64,000 bases of DNA from Dryomyza anilis (Eukaryota > Arthropoda > Insecta > Diptera > Dryomyzidae). Where the stretch lies: positions 44,740,791 to 44,804,790 of the forward strand of contig OX638132.1 of assembly GCA_951804985.1 (NCBI GenBank), given 5' to 3'. The notes below the pieces were generated by a model. That model was not told the DNA's origin, made no database searches, and worked only from the letters and a program-made list of their open reading frames with translations. Made by a program: the position numbers and the translations under genes. Below, one piece after another: positions 46,386-57,480 of the stretch. How positions within the stretch are numbered: the stretch's first letter is position 1; every line of letters starts with the position of its first letter.

Positions 46386-47019
46386 AGTCGATAAATTATC
46401 GAATTAAGACGAGCGTTGCGAACATGCGTTGTATTTAGATTTTATTAGCATTTTATGTGTTTCGAAACATAGTTTTAACCAAGTAAATTGAAAGAAATAG
46501 TTTATTCAAATGCAATTAAAATTATATGTTGGTATTGTAACATATTTATGGTAAATTTGAGAGATTCTACTGAAAAAAAATAATAATGTTTACACGTGAA
46601 CAAAAATAAATTCAATTTCGATTATAATTTAATTACACTTCATTCCGAATACATGTATGGTAATTTCGTATTACTTTTTAATTACATTCAAACATATTCA
46701 AACAAATCTTTTTTATCCGTGTATCTATATTAATTATCATACAATTATAAATATTGAATTGATAACTATCAACAAATATTACACCAATATAAATGAAAGA
46801 TCTGTTTAACACAAACAAAGAGGATATTATTCAAATACATTCAAATGGAATTTCCCAATATCACTAATATTTATTACTATGTATAAGAAATCCCTAATAC
46901 ACGTTTAACTATGCGTGCTATGGTGAAATCCAACCGGCAGCTCCAAATGTCAAACAAGTTTCTTGTTACCTCGTTGACTTTAATTTCTAATTTTTATATT
47001 ATTAGCCAAACTCACTTGA

Positions 47020-47533
47020 CAGGTATTTAAAACTGAAACGAAAGGTCTTAACAATACCTTCGCTGCTTTTACATTTAAATTCTAATTTCACTATGCTTTT
47101 AAGAAATTTCACTTTCACTCAGTTTGGGGGACGTGACTTTTAAAATAGTCCGACTTGCAGTTTATTGCTGACACCAATTGCGAAATATTGCAATTGTTGG
47201 CAACCACTGCTCTGCTTATTTTAACATAGCCCCATAATTATGCAATGGAAAATTATATTGCAAGCTTTGGTTAACTGAGCAAGCTAAGATAAAAGAGGTG
47301 TGGTCTAAACAAGCTTTAGCCTCTGTGTACTGTGCAAGCTAAGTTGAAAGAGGTGTGGTCTAAAGAAAGCTTGAGGGTTTTGCCAAGTTCTTTTCATTGT
47401 TGCTAATGTAAAGAGTTGAAACAATGCTATGAACATGTTGCTATACAACATGAGTACAACATGCTAAAATCATGAAGCGCACAAGATATGTCCAGCAACA
47501 TGCAAATCAGAATGAATAGTGAAGAACCATAAA
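47020..47533 (-). mobile_element. Inverted family G LTR fragment
   Basis: The reverse complement of the LTR bodies at 17387-18245 and 47590-48075, lacking only the first dozen bases (the TGTTGTGAATTA start). It stands head-to-head with the LTR at 47590. Confidence 0.75.
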
Positions 47534-47576
47534 GAAATGAAAATGTGTTAACTAATATCATAATTTTTTTTTGCAT

Positions 47577-47589
47577 AAGGTGGGAGGAA
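47577..47589 (+). other. Polypurine tract of family G copy 2
   Basis: AAGGTGGGAGGAA directly before TGTTGTGAATTA; one difference from the tract of copy 1. Confidence 0.7.
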
Positions 47590-48075
47590 TGTTGTGAATT
47601 ATACTCACATATTTTTCTTTTTCTAATGGATATTCACACAATTTTTGATGTTGCTGTTCATATGTTGAGCGCATCATGTTGTACTCATGTTGTACAGCAA
47701 CATGTTCATAGCATTGTCCCAACGCTTCACGTTGGCAAATATGATAATAATTTGGCAAAACCCTCAAGCTTTGTTTAGACCACATCTCTTTCAAGTTAGC
47801 TTGCACAGTACACAGAGGCTTCTAATATAATTTTTCATTGCATGATTAGCGGGCTATGTTAAAATAAGCAGAGCAGTGGTTGCCAACAATTTTTGAGATT
47901 TGTGTCAGCAATAAACTGCAAGTTTAACTTTTTTAAAAGTCACGTACACCAAAACTGAGTGAAAGTGAAATTTGAAAGTGGAATTTAGAATAGAGTGAAA
48001 GTAAAAATTAGAATTTAAATGAAAAAAGCAACGAAGGTATTGTTAAGACCTTTCGATTCAGTTTTAATTAGTTAT
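47590..48075 (+). mobile_element. 3' LTR of family G copy 2
   Basis: Starts TGTTGTGAATTATACTCAC after the purine tract, shares the body with the LTR of copy 1, and carries the hairpin at 48028-48055. The right end is approximate. Confidence 0.7.
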
Positions 48076-48086
48076 TATAAAAGTTT

Positions 48087-48506
48087 TCAATGAACTGTTT
48101 TTGTTGACATCATAGATTTTTCTTTTACACGGTCTAATACTGCCAAACATTCCTTTATTGCCAGTCCTTTTGATTCCAATTTTTTGATGCTTGAACTAAT
48201 GCATTCAAAATAGCTCTTTATATATATTAAGTCAGATTTTATTGCAGATTTTTGCAATATTAATTTCGTACAGGGAACAAACTCTACCTCATCGTCACAG
48301 ATGGTTTAGAACGTGACAGATTTCTTTAAAATACATGATTGGAACAAATTTGGACGAGAGGAAGTCTAAAAACATCCAAATTAAAAAAAAATAGCATGAG
48401 ATTCAAATGATAAACATACCTTAAGAAATACTGCCTTACAATTTGCAACAAGATAATTTACATCTTCAAAATGTAATTTGTTTATTTCGTTAATTTCATT
48501 GACTAC
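48087..48506 (-). pseudogene. hAT-transposase-like gene fragment, spliced
   Basis: Minus strand. An exon-like block begins after TTTTTTTTTTGTAG (AG at 48503-48504) and reads NEINKLHFEDVNYLVANCKAV, ending FLK at 48420 with donor AAG|GTATGT. A 54-bp intron (48366-48419) ends TTTTTAG. The next block starts TSSRPNLFQS in the same phase, as expected after FLK in hAT transposases. After a stop, 48087-48302 reads ILQKSAIKSDLIYIKS, SSIKKLESKGLAIKECLAVLD, typical of the segment near the hAT C-terminus. TGA at 48087-48089 ends it, next to the family G LTR. It is either an old hAT transposase or a hAT-derived gene; the stop between blocks favours decay. Confidence 0.5.
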
Positions 48507-48809
48507 AAAAAAAAAATTAAATAATTGTTCACAAAATTAAGAACATTCAAAAATAAGTACACAAGAAAAGGACGCACACTTTTTTTTGAATATAAACATT
48601 CTTTAATATATTGAAACTAGTCTTGGCAATAAAATAAATAAACTGTGTGTAAGGTTTTTTGAAGCCCTTTTCAGTTTTAGCTACTTTTTTGCTAAGCTAA
48701 CTAAAATTTAAAATTTTTCTGCTAAAAAATATATAGCTACTTTTAGATACTTTTTAGAAATTAAATCTGTCGAAAACTTCATAACATTTTCGTTTTTATT
48801 ACTATGGAC
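48507..48809. other. No recognisable feature
   Basis: AT-rich spacer between the hAT-like gene fragment and a MITE; it may include intron of the former. Confidence 0.4.
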
Positions 48810-49644
48810 CAGAGATGGGCGCGTGCCGTGCTTTGTGTCGTGTCACGCCCGAAAATCTGAGTTCGTGCGTGCAAATCTCCGAGCGTGCTAGTTGCTGTCG
48901 TGCCCGCGCATGTCAGTGCCTCCAAAATCAAGCACGCGCTCATTAAATTTTTTTTTTTATAATTTCTACCCCAATTTAAAAAAAAACCCTTGGTCTTTTA
49001 ACGTTTTCTTAAAAATCTGTTCTTTTAGTTTTACTTACGGAATCGGAACCACAATTTTAAAAATCTTGGAACCCGAACCGGAACCGATTTGAGAGAATAA
49101 AACTTAATTTTTGAATTATTTATTATAGGAACTAAAACCTATTGGAATATCGGTTCCGGTTCGGGTTCCAAGATTTTTAAAATTGTGGTTCCGATTCCGG
49201 TTTCAACCAACAAATTAAATGGGTTTCGAGTCCGGTTCCATACATTTTTAATAACGGTTCCGATTCCGGTTCTTTGTGTTCCCTGACAGGGACTACAATA
49301 TCTGTTGCGGTTCTGGTTCCGATATATAGCGGTACCGAATCCAACCAGAAAAAATATATATGTTCCGATTCCAGTTCCGGTTCAACACATTTTTAATAAC
49401 GATTCTGGTTTCAAAAATCTAAACGGTTCCGGTATTATTTTTCAAGTTTCGCTTGCATTTTCATGTTTTTCCGTGCTTTTTTCGTGTTTTGTCGTGTTTT
49501 TCCGTGTTTCTTCGTGTCTTTTAAAATCCCGTGTTTTATCGTGCTTCTCGTGCGTGCCTGTAAATTTACTCGTCGGGCTCGTGCTCGTGCGTGTCACCTA
49601 TCGGCGTGCCGGTGCCATCAAAAACAGGCACGAGCCCATCTCTA
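48810..49644. mobile_element. hAT-like MITE with exact 8-bp TSD
   Basis: Ends CAGAGATGGGC (48810-48820) and GCCCATCTCTA (49634-49644), inverted at 10 of 11 positions, flanked by CTATGGAC on both sides (48802-48809 and 49645-49652). The outer parts are rich in CGTGC/GCACG words, also mirrored. The centre holds GGTTCCGGTTC-type sequence with its own 47-bp inverted repeat (49041-49087 with 49150-49196), suggesting another element or fragment nested inside. Confidence 0.75.
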
Positions 49645-49652
49645 CTATGGAC

Positions 49653-49920
49653 TGCCGGCCTCAGCAGTCCAAAGGTAGTTCGCTGGACTTGCATTCTGAA
49701 GGTATCGGGTTTAAATCCCCTTGGCCATGGCCGCTCGTCGTGATATTATCCACAAAATCGTAGCGAATAGATTTCACAGTACAATGAATATAGTCTGTCT
49801 GAGTACTGTGCAGTGTTACCACCTTTAAGTTCGTAAGATTAAAATCGTAGCGAATAGATTTCACAGTACAATGAATATAGTCTGTCTGAGTGCTGTGCAG
49901 TGTTACCACCTTTAAGTTTA
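49653..49920 (+). mobile_element. Possible second tRNA-like SINE, with 87-bp duplication
   Basis: GGTAGTTCGCTGGACTTGCA and then GGTATCGGGTTTAAATCCCC resemble a tRNA with a B box (GGTTTAAATCC). The following segment is duplicated: AAAATCGTAGCGAATAGATT begins at 49754 and 49841, each ending ACCACCTTTAAGTT. No other copy is in the window, so SINE status is tentative. Confidence 0.4.
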
Positions 49921-50094
49921 ATACACAATTTGATTTTAGATTACATTTTTTTATGATATTAAAAAGTATAATAAAATGTGACTTTAAGAACCAAAAGTGG
50001 CCATTTTTCCAAACATTTGTGAAAAAAAAAAAAAGTTATACCAGGATTCGTATTCTAGATCCATGTGGTATTACATATATGTATATTTAACATT

Positions 50095-50639
50095 TCAGAA
50101 TATACATTTTTTAACCAAATTTCGTCGGAAATTAAACCAGTTGGGAAGGTTAGATCACATGGGAAATTTTAAAGTAGGTGTTATTATGATAGTTAGGATT
50201 ATCAAAATTATAGTCGCTCTAAGGCGACTATAAATACGAATCCTGAAAATAACTACAAACTTTCCATCCCTGAAGAATTTTCTTCCATTTGATACCCATA
50301 TTTACAAATGGGTAGGTGTACCGAATTTCGATTTTTTTTTGGCAACCACAAGTCATTTCGTGGGAAAACATTATTTTCATGTATTTGAGGATAATGTCAA
50401 TATATATATTTGACCAAAAAAGTTTACCTAAGCACGTATACAGTAAAATTGATTTGTAGATGTAAATTTTATATGAGGTATTTGAACATAAGTGGTCGGT
50501 TCTCAGGTCACAATAAACCGATCATGCGATCATTTCTTGTTCAGACAGCTTAGATATATAATTAATCTAAATCTTAAGTTTCATTGCTCTAACCTTTCTA
50601 CTTTTTCTTTAATCGTGATTTCAACAGACAGACAGAAGG

Positions 50640-50705
<66 letters not shown>

Positions 50706-50875
50706 GGACAGACGGACAGATGGACAGACGGACATCGTTAAATCGACTCAGGAGGTCATGCTGATCAAGAATATATATACTTTTCCATACCGGTGATGCT
50801 TTTTTCAGGGTGTTACAAACGGCGTACCAAACTGAATATACCCTTTCACTCTTAGTGTAGGGTATAAAAATTGAT
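50095..50875 (-). mobile_element. mini-me/DINE-1-like element
   Basis: Inverted copy of the 9661-10400 element, with AAACCAGTTGGGAAGG at the left, the GTCY/GACR microsatellite at 50626-50735, the inverted core (GGTCATGCTGATCAAGAATA at about 50753-50772), and CACTCTTAGTGTAGGGTATA at the right. Confidence 0.75.
50626..50735 (-). repeat. (GACA/GACG)n microsatellite
   Basis: Tetranucleotide run internal to the mini-me-like element; it gives a Thr-Asp-Arg-Gln frame that is not a gene. Confidence 0.9.
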
Positions 50876-51961
50876 AATCAAATGTTGGCTTGTCAAAATG
50901 ACCGAAGACCAGAATCTCGTTTCAAAGTTTATAATGCACTTTACTAACATTTCCTTAGTGCACATTTTTCTATGTCGCATGTTATACATTTATTTATCCA
51001 ATAAATAAATATGCAGATGTTATTTAATAATATTTGCCAATAAGTCAAAATTTGAGAAATTGTTCGAAATAAATTGGGACAGTAAAAACATCCTATCAGA
51101 AAAAAAAACTATATTAAAAATATTATATAATTTGTCAGAAAATTCTAAACTTTTTTAATATAATAAATTGATCTAAAAATAAACAAACGGTAAAAAATGT
51201 CTACTTCGTGGCGTTTTCCATTCTTTCAATATAAATTCAGCCTAAATTCGAAATCTTTAAATCTATAAAATTGTTGATATCACTATTATTAATAATCCAA
51301 ATACATTTTATAAACATTAACATTTTATGTGCACTATTTGTCTTCAATTTCACAATTTTTCTTCATTTCACAAAATACGACACCAAAAAACTGCCTCAGG
51401 GCTGCTCTCAAATACAACACTTGTGGTATTTCACTTTTATAAGGGATGCAACAACAAATTTACGTTTCTGTTTCATTGTATCGTATATATACTAAATGGT
51501 AGGAGTATCATACTAAAATGAACTGTGAATGCTCTAATTCTGTTTCAATGTTTGAATTTTAATATAGATGGATAACGAAATTTTTCAATTTCTCACTATT
51601 TCGGCTTCAGATTTTAGAGAGGCCTCTATGATTGAAATAATATAATAAAATTTGTGAATATTCAAAGTACATAATATGTAGGTCATAAATTCAAAATATA
51701 TTCATACAGATATACTGTCTAAAGACGACGTAAATGTTAACAACGTAAATGTACGTTTAAATGATTGCTAACGAGTTACAGTAGGCGATAGTGTTTTATA
51801 ATCTATCTGGAAATATTTTTGAAACTCTTTAAATTTTGCTTTTGTAGTATAATTAAATTTTATTCTAAATTTCACAAAAAAATACACAAAAATTAAATTA
51901 CACAAAAATGCACTGTTTTTGTGGAATTACACAAAAAGTGGTAACACTTGTGCTGTGGATA
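50876..51961. other. No recognisable feature
   Basis: AT-rich DNA without supported genes or repeats. Confidence 0.4.
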
Positions 51962-51964
51962 TTA

Positions 51965-52559
51965 GGGCTGGTTTTACAGTGGTAGTTTAACTAGATTTGC
52001 GGATTAAACGTAGTTAAATCTCAGAATTCAGTTTTACAGTGACTTTAAATCGTCGTTTAAAATCAGTTTAAACGTCTTACGTTGGACGTTTAAACTACGT
52101 TTGAAATCTTAATGTTTTTGACAGATACTATCCACAAGAATGAGAGTTGCATTCTTTTTGAACTCTCCGTCCACGTTCGCTGTTCCTTGTTCCCGCATTG
52201 TCTGTCGGCGTGTTAGTGTTCTGTTTGTTTTCTTGTATCTCAGCATTGTATAAATCAAACTTCTATCGTCACATGTACTGAATCTTTTGTATATTTCATT
52301 TATTGTATTAAACTAAAATCTATTTTCAATGTCTTCATTTACAAAATGTTTGCATAAAATTATCAGCTCTTCCAAATGAGAGAAATAATCGATCATTTGT
52401 TGACATTTGCCAGTGATGCCATATTTATCCAACTTGACTCAGTTCATTTTAAAATTCCACTGTAAAATAGCTATCATAGTTAAACGTCGTTTAAATTTAT
52501 GAGACGTTTAATTAAACAAAGGTTAAACTAGGATTAAATTAGCACTGTAAAACCGGCCC
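51965..52559. mobile_element. PIF/Harbinger-like MITE
   Basis: Ends GGGCTGGTTTTACAGTG and CACTGTAAAACCGGCCC are inverted with one mismatch over 17 bp, flanked by TTA on both sides (51962-51964 and 52560-52562). GGGC..GTTTTACAG ends with a TWA duplication suit the PIF/Harbinger group. GTTTAAACG-type words recur near both ends (about 52005-52105 and 52480-52535). No frame is supported. Confidence 0.7.
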
Positions 52560-52562
52560 TTA

Positions 52563-54395
52563 GTAGATATTCCAAGAAAAAGAATATATTTCTTCGATTT
52601 CCGTGAAATTTAGTTTATGGCTTTGAATATTAAAAAAATATATGTTGATTTTTTTCGAAATAAAAAACACAACTTTTTATAGAAGTGACTTCGAAAGCCA
52701 TATCTACGTTAATAAAGTTGCGAAATTGATATGATGCTGTCTATTATGCTATGAATTCAATGTAGTTTTTGATTCTGGTTTACATTATTTTTTATAATTC
52801 GACTCAAAACCGAACGCGGTGTAACTTCTTAACTAAAAGTTAGTAAATATTACTTCGTTACTTTGTTTATATTTTCATTTTAATGTTCAATACAATTATG
52901 TTTTTGAGAAAGATTTTAAACAAATATACCTCTATTACATCACAAAACTCCGCAATTTTACCAAATACCTTTAAAACTATGACCGAGGTAATTGTGAAAA
53001 AAAGTGAAGTTAATCGAAAAAGTAAAGTTTTAAAATTTAACTAACAGGTTTACGACAAAATTCTATAAAAAAAATGCGGATCAATAACTAAAATGAAATA
53101 TAACAAATTGATTACAGATATTTATTAGAAATGGTAAAATATACGTGAATTGCACTTTTAAAATTTGTCATTGATAAAAAATGTTATATACAAAGACATA
53201 TTTCTCCCTTCTAATGAAAACCACCTCTCCAAATTTAAGACACTACATTTATAAATAATAGAACTAATTCTGAAAAAAATGGAGCCAAATAAAAATAGCT
53301 ATTTTTACCGAAATTCGAGTTCGAAACTACATTTCATTCTTAACGTAATAGACACCAAAAACATCCATTTTCTACTGTTATTGACCTAAATAGCGGATTT
53401 CAAAGTTAACTCTATAAAAAAAGTTGTGTTTTTTGAAGCTTCATAATTTTGTGAAATTTTCGAAAATCGAAAAAAATTAACATATACATATTTTTTTATG
53501 ATAATCGATGAAAAAATTTAAAACCGATTTAGATGTAGAAAAAAATATATAAATTAATAAAGTAATAAAAAAAATTATGTATGACAAAAATATATAAATT
53601 AAAAAATTAATAAAGTAATAAAAAAACATTTTTATTTGCTTGAAAAAAATTATCTATGACAATCATTTGTGATTTCTTTGATGAATGGCGTGCATGACGT
53701 CGTTAATGCTTCATCATACATAAATCGGATGACATTTGCATGAAATTGTTATCAATGCTTTGCCTGAAATAGGAGAATCATTGATGCTATTTCCTGCTGG
53801 GATATGACGGATAAATTAACTTTTTTGTTTTTATTTCAAATTGTCACTTTAACATAGCGATTTCCATCGATTAACTGTAACTCATAGTTAAAAGTTGTAT
53901 GCAACCGGGACTTAATGAGACATAGTTGCAATCGTACGAAATTTTGATGGATCTATTATACTATGTTCATAACTTTAAAATTTATAACTCTAAAATTTTA
54001 TAAGCCACAAATTTTGTGTCGTTATTTATGCAGTCTCTGCATTCGTGCATCACATTTTTTAACACAAAGCACGGCGCCACGAGACTGGCATTTTACTATT
54101 CTCGGTACATACAGTCGGGCTTTGAAATTTTAAAAACCCGATCGTAGCCAATTTCCCAAAACAAAACCATACGCAGTGCTACGGTATAAAATTCGCGGTG
54201 CAACTGCATACAACAGCGGAAACAACCTATACATTTTACATAGACCCGCATTAAGTTATAAGTATTAGATACATTGCTAACGGATGAGAAGTAACAAACC
54301 AAATGGATGAGTCATTTCTCCTCTGTACTCCACCACATGTTAAATGAGGATGCTACATGCTACACGTTTCCCCCAACTCAACATAAATAACCGCA
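52563..54395. other. No recognisable feature
   Basis: AT-rich DNA. About 54050-54300 is less AT-biased and has TATAAAAT at about 54183, but no gene or repeat was recognised. Confidence 0.4.
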
Positions 54396-54870
54396 TAAGA
54401 ACAATAGCGCCATCCACCTTCCCAACAACAAAGCAGCTGGAGTCGATGGAATACCGGCGGAGTTTTACAAGTGCTATCCAGAGAAAGCCTCTTATATCAA
54501 CCATATGGAACAACGAAAGTTTTCCTTGTGAATGGACAGAAGGCATTATCGTGAAGATACCAAAAAAAATGTGATTTGCGAGAATGTGATAATTGATGAG
54601 GCTTAAGTGTATTGCGTGCAGTCTCAAAGATTATTGCAAAAGTTATCCTAGAGCGCAGAAAAAAACCGCTTTATGACACAATAAATGCGGAACAGGCAGG
54701 GTTTCGACCCGGTTCATCGTGTGCTGACCACATCAACATTCTTCGAATCATCATTGAGCAGTGTGCACTCTTGTTTAACAAAGTTAACCAAGAGTGCATC
54801 TGGATGGCGCTACGTCGCAGAGGCGTTCCAGAAAATATCAGCGATGTTATTAGTAAATAAATTTTGAGTT
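54396..54870 (+). pseudogene. LINE reverse transcriptase fragment
   Basis: Readable blocks of a non-LTR retrotransposon RT in shifting frames: NNKAAGVDGIPAEFYK near 54418, WNNESFPCEWTEGIIVKIPKK near 54505, CAVSKIIAKVILERR-type sequence near 54620, AEQAGFRPGSSCADHIN near 54690, and ECIWMALRRRGVPE near 54795. At least two frameshifts and a gap after EQCALLFN (the expected catalytic FxDF region) are present; the FADD region is not reached. Both ends are lost. It may belong with the LINE 3' end at 27780-28131. Confidence 0.7.
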
Positions 54871-55112
54871 ATCACAGAAGTAAATTTGTGTATTCCTCCG
54901 TTCAGAAGTTTTGCTATAACAGCTTCTGTGCAAGCAAAATACAAATTTCTACATCACTGAATAAAATGTGATTCCAAAACTCCTTCTAAGCAATGCAAAG
55001 TATATTGTTTTAAATAATTTGTATGCTTTTGCGCTTTGAAATTCTGAAATAAATAATAGATCTCTTCCCACATTTCTTCTCGACAATGCAGACAATAATA
55101 ACTAAACAATTT

Positions 55113-55815
55113 TTATACCCTAACTAAGAGTGAAAGGGTATATTCAGTTTGGTATGCCGTTTGTAACACCCAGAAGGAAGCATCTCCGGTATGGAAAAGT
55201 ATATATATTCTTGATCAGCATGACCTCCTGAATAGATTTAGCGATGTCCGTCTGTCTGTTGCAATCCCTACTACTTAAAAAATTGAAAAGTTAGATAAAT
55301 GAAACTCATAACTTAGGTTACTTATATACCTACGCTATATGTGCGAACAAATTGACGAGATAGGTCCATTGTGACCTGTGATCTGACCATTTATATTCAA
55401 ATAACTCATATAAAAATTACATCTACAGATCTCTTTTGCTGTATACGGGCTTAGGTAAACCTTTTTGGTCAAATATATATTGATTTCATGTTCAAATACA
55501 TGCACAAAATGTTTTACCGCGAAACGACTTTTGGTACCCAAAAAAAAAATCGAAATTCGGTACCCATTTGTAAATATGGGTATCAAATGAATGGGAATTC
55601 TTCAGCGATTGAAATTTCGTATTTATTTTCAGGATTCGTATACCCTGGTGACCAATATACCACTTTGAATGGTAACCACACTTATGTGTAGGGTGTTTAT
55701 AAGTAGTCGGCTTAGACCGACTATAACTTTGATAATCCTAACTATCATAATAACACCTACAATAAAATGTCCCTACTTTAAAATTTCCCATGTGATATAA
55801 CCTTCCCAACTGGTT
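55113..55815 (+). mobile_element. mini-me/DINE-1-like element
   Basis: Starts TTATACCCTAACTAAGAGTG, has the TTCTTGATCAGCATGACC core and only a short GTCTGTCTGT run, and ends CCTTCCCAACTGGTTT. Otherwise it is collinear with 9661-10400. Confidence 0.75.
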
Positions 55816-56128
55816 TATTTTTGCTTTGAAATTTCTTTGTCATTTATAATTTTATTTAATTAATTTTACATAAAATAAAGCAAGAATCTGACGTTTTATT
55901 AATTTTTAACTTATGTTTAAATAAATACGCGGTAATTAATTGATAATTCTAGACAATTTTCAATACAGTATCTTAATTAACCTAATTTCAGACTTGAATC
56001 AATGTTAAACTGCTTCGATGTATGAAAGATTATACAATTAAAAAGTCCACGTAAGTTCTCTTTCTCGACCATTTTAAATCAAAACAAAACGCCTTTAAAT
56101 ATTGTTATATTTTTAGATCCATCTACAC
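55816..56128. other. No recognisable feature
   Basis: AT-rich spacer. Confidence 0.4.
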
Positions 56129-57480
56129 CAGGCATGTAATACACGCGCCCCGCGAAGACTTTTTAAAATATTTTCTAAAAATATATTTTTAAGAAAAATT
56201 TTTATTTTTTTTATTTTCAGGCGTAAAAATGATTATTATGTATTGTTGTGCATTTTTGTGAAGCGACATGTATCCAATTTAACATGCCATATAAGAAATT
56301 AAATTACTAATCTTGGTTAAAAACTTAATAATTTATTGAAAAAATCCATATTTTTGTAGGTACATTATTTTCCCAAAATTGAATAATGAGATATTGATAA
56401 GTTTTTAATATTGAATCTTAATTTATTTTCTTAATTGTCATTTTAAATATTATACATGGCATTGCACAAATGTCATAATAATGATTTTTACCCTTTTTCA
56501 TCAAGTAATATTGCATTTTATTTATATAATTTTAAATTGATTAAAAAGTTTTGAATTTCCCTTGGCTATATTTCACCAGCATATATAAAAAAGTTAATGG
56601 TAGCGCATAGTTTTGTACGTCTAACACCGAAAAGAAATATTGGTTTGACTATTCAAAATAAAAGGAGAGAAAAGTAATTAAAACTTAAAAATCTTTAAAA
56701 CTGGAACCAATTTAACAGAACCATTTTCATAAACAGCTCTAGTATCAAATAAAGCGCAATCAGAATAAAACAAGACCCCGAAAATTTGGAAAATTATTAA
56801 AAAAATATCAACATGTTTTTAACCACGAGCCTTGCTTTGCACAAACTAGAATTGGAACATTTTTTAGTAAGTAAAACTTTTTGTATTAGAGACATACCAT
56901 ACCAAATCTATCAGAGTTCATGACTTTACTTCTCCAGAGATACAGTGGTTCAAAGTTGAAAATAATTAAGCAATAATCACTTATTGTGGTTGCAGAAAAA
57001 CTCTTGGCCGTAGAATGTTGCAAACCTCGTTTTAAGGATATTAAAACAAACCACGTCATAACTCTTAAATCCGAACATATAATCAATCGTCATTGTCCTT
57101 GCAAACCTTTTCAAATTTATTCAAATATCAAATTTATATACGGGTTTTCAAAAATGTATGTTTAAGTATTATTTGTACCGAAAATCTAAAAAATTTAGTA
57201 ACCAGTCTGCCAAGTAATTTATGCCTCGAAGTTATCTCGAACTAACTTGGATAACAAAAATACAATCAAAATTTTATGTTAGGATATTTAAACATTTCCC
57301 ACATCGACATCGCAATGTTTTTCAAATAAATCTCGATATATTTGAACTATTTGATGCAATATTAATCCAGAATCGTTTTTATTATCGTTTCAAAAAAATT
57401 GCGATATGTCGCTTTGAACTATTTTTGCAGTTTTAGTACGATTTGACCTTCGATATCGTTGCAACAATTTTTGATGATTG
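56129..57480 (+). mobile_element. hAT-type element, copy 3 (interrupted by Gypsy)
   Basis: Starts CAGGCATGTAATACACGCGC and is collinear with 19963-20930. At 57480, within the shared ACAATTTTnGATGATTG block, it is cut by the TGTTGTGAATC start of a family G LTR. The remaining part should lie to the right of the window. Confidence 0.65.

Larger units (their letters stand above)
42110..47576 (+). other. 3' non-coding region of family G copy 2
   Basis: Blocks shared with copy 1 in order: A/T-rich start, TGAGTCCCTCCGCATATAA-type block (42335-42375), GATGATCTTAGCCAT, then 42830-43680 matching 13530-14400 (AGTACCACACCACACATTTGGA, GGTGTTATCAACAAGA, AGAGTCCAnCGTATCAACATGA). No frame convinces. Contains four SINE copies or fragments and tandem duplications. 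Confidence 0.55.
35098..48075 (+). mobile_element. Ty3/Gypsy family G, copy 2 (truncated and nested)
   Basis: Left part 35098-36109: protease-to-RT linker and a scrap of RT, then the TA and A-rich start of the 3' non-coding region. Right part 42110-48075: the rest of the 3' non-coding region, purine tract and 3' LTR, with the same block order as copy 1 (11219-18245). Between them is a complete minus-strand mag-like element (36110-42109). The copy is 5'-truncated and lacks most of pol. Confidence 0.65.

Noticed and set aside
54096..54302. Small minus-strand protein rich in Cys
   Set aside because: No motif or repeat support; length is within chance for this region.
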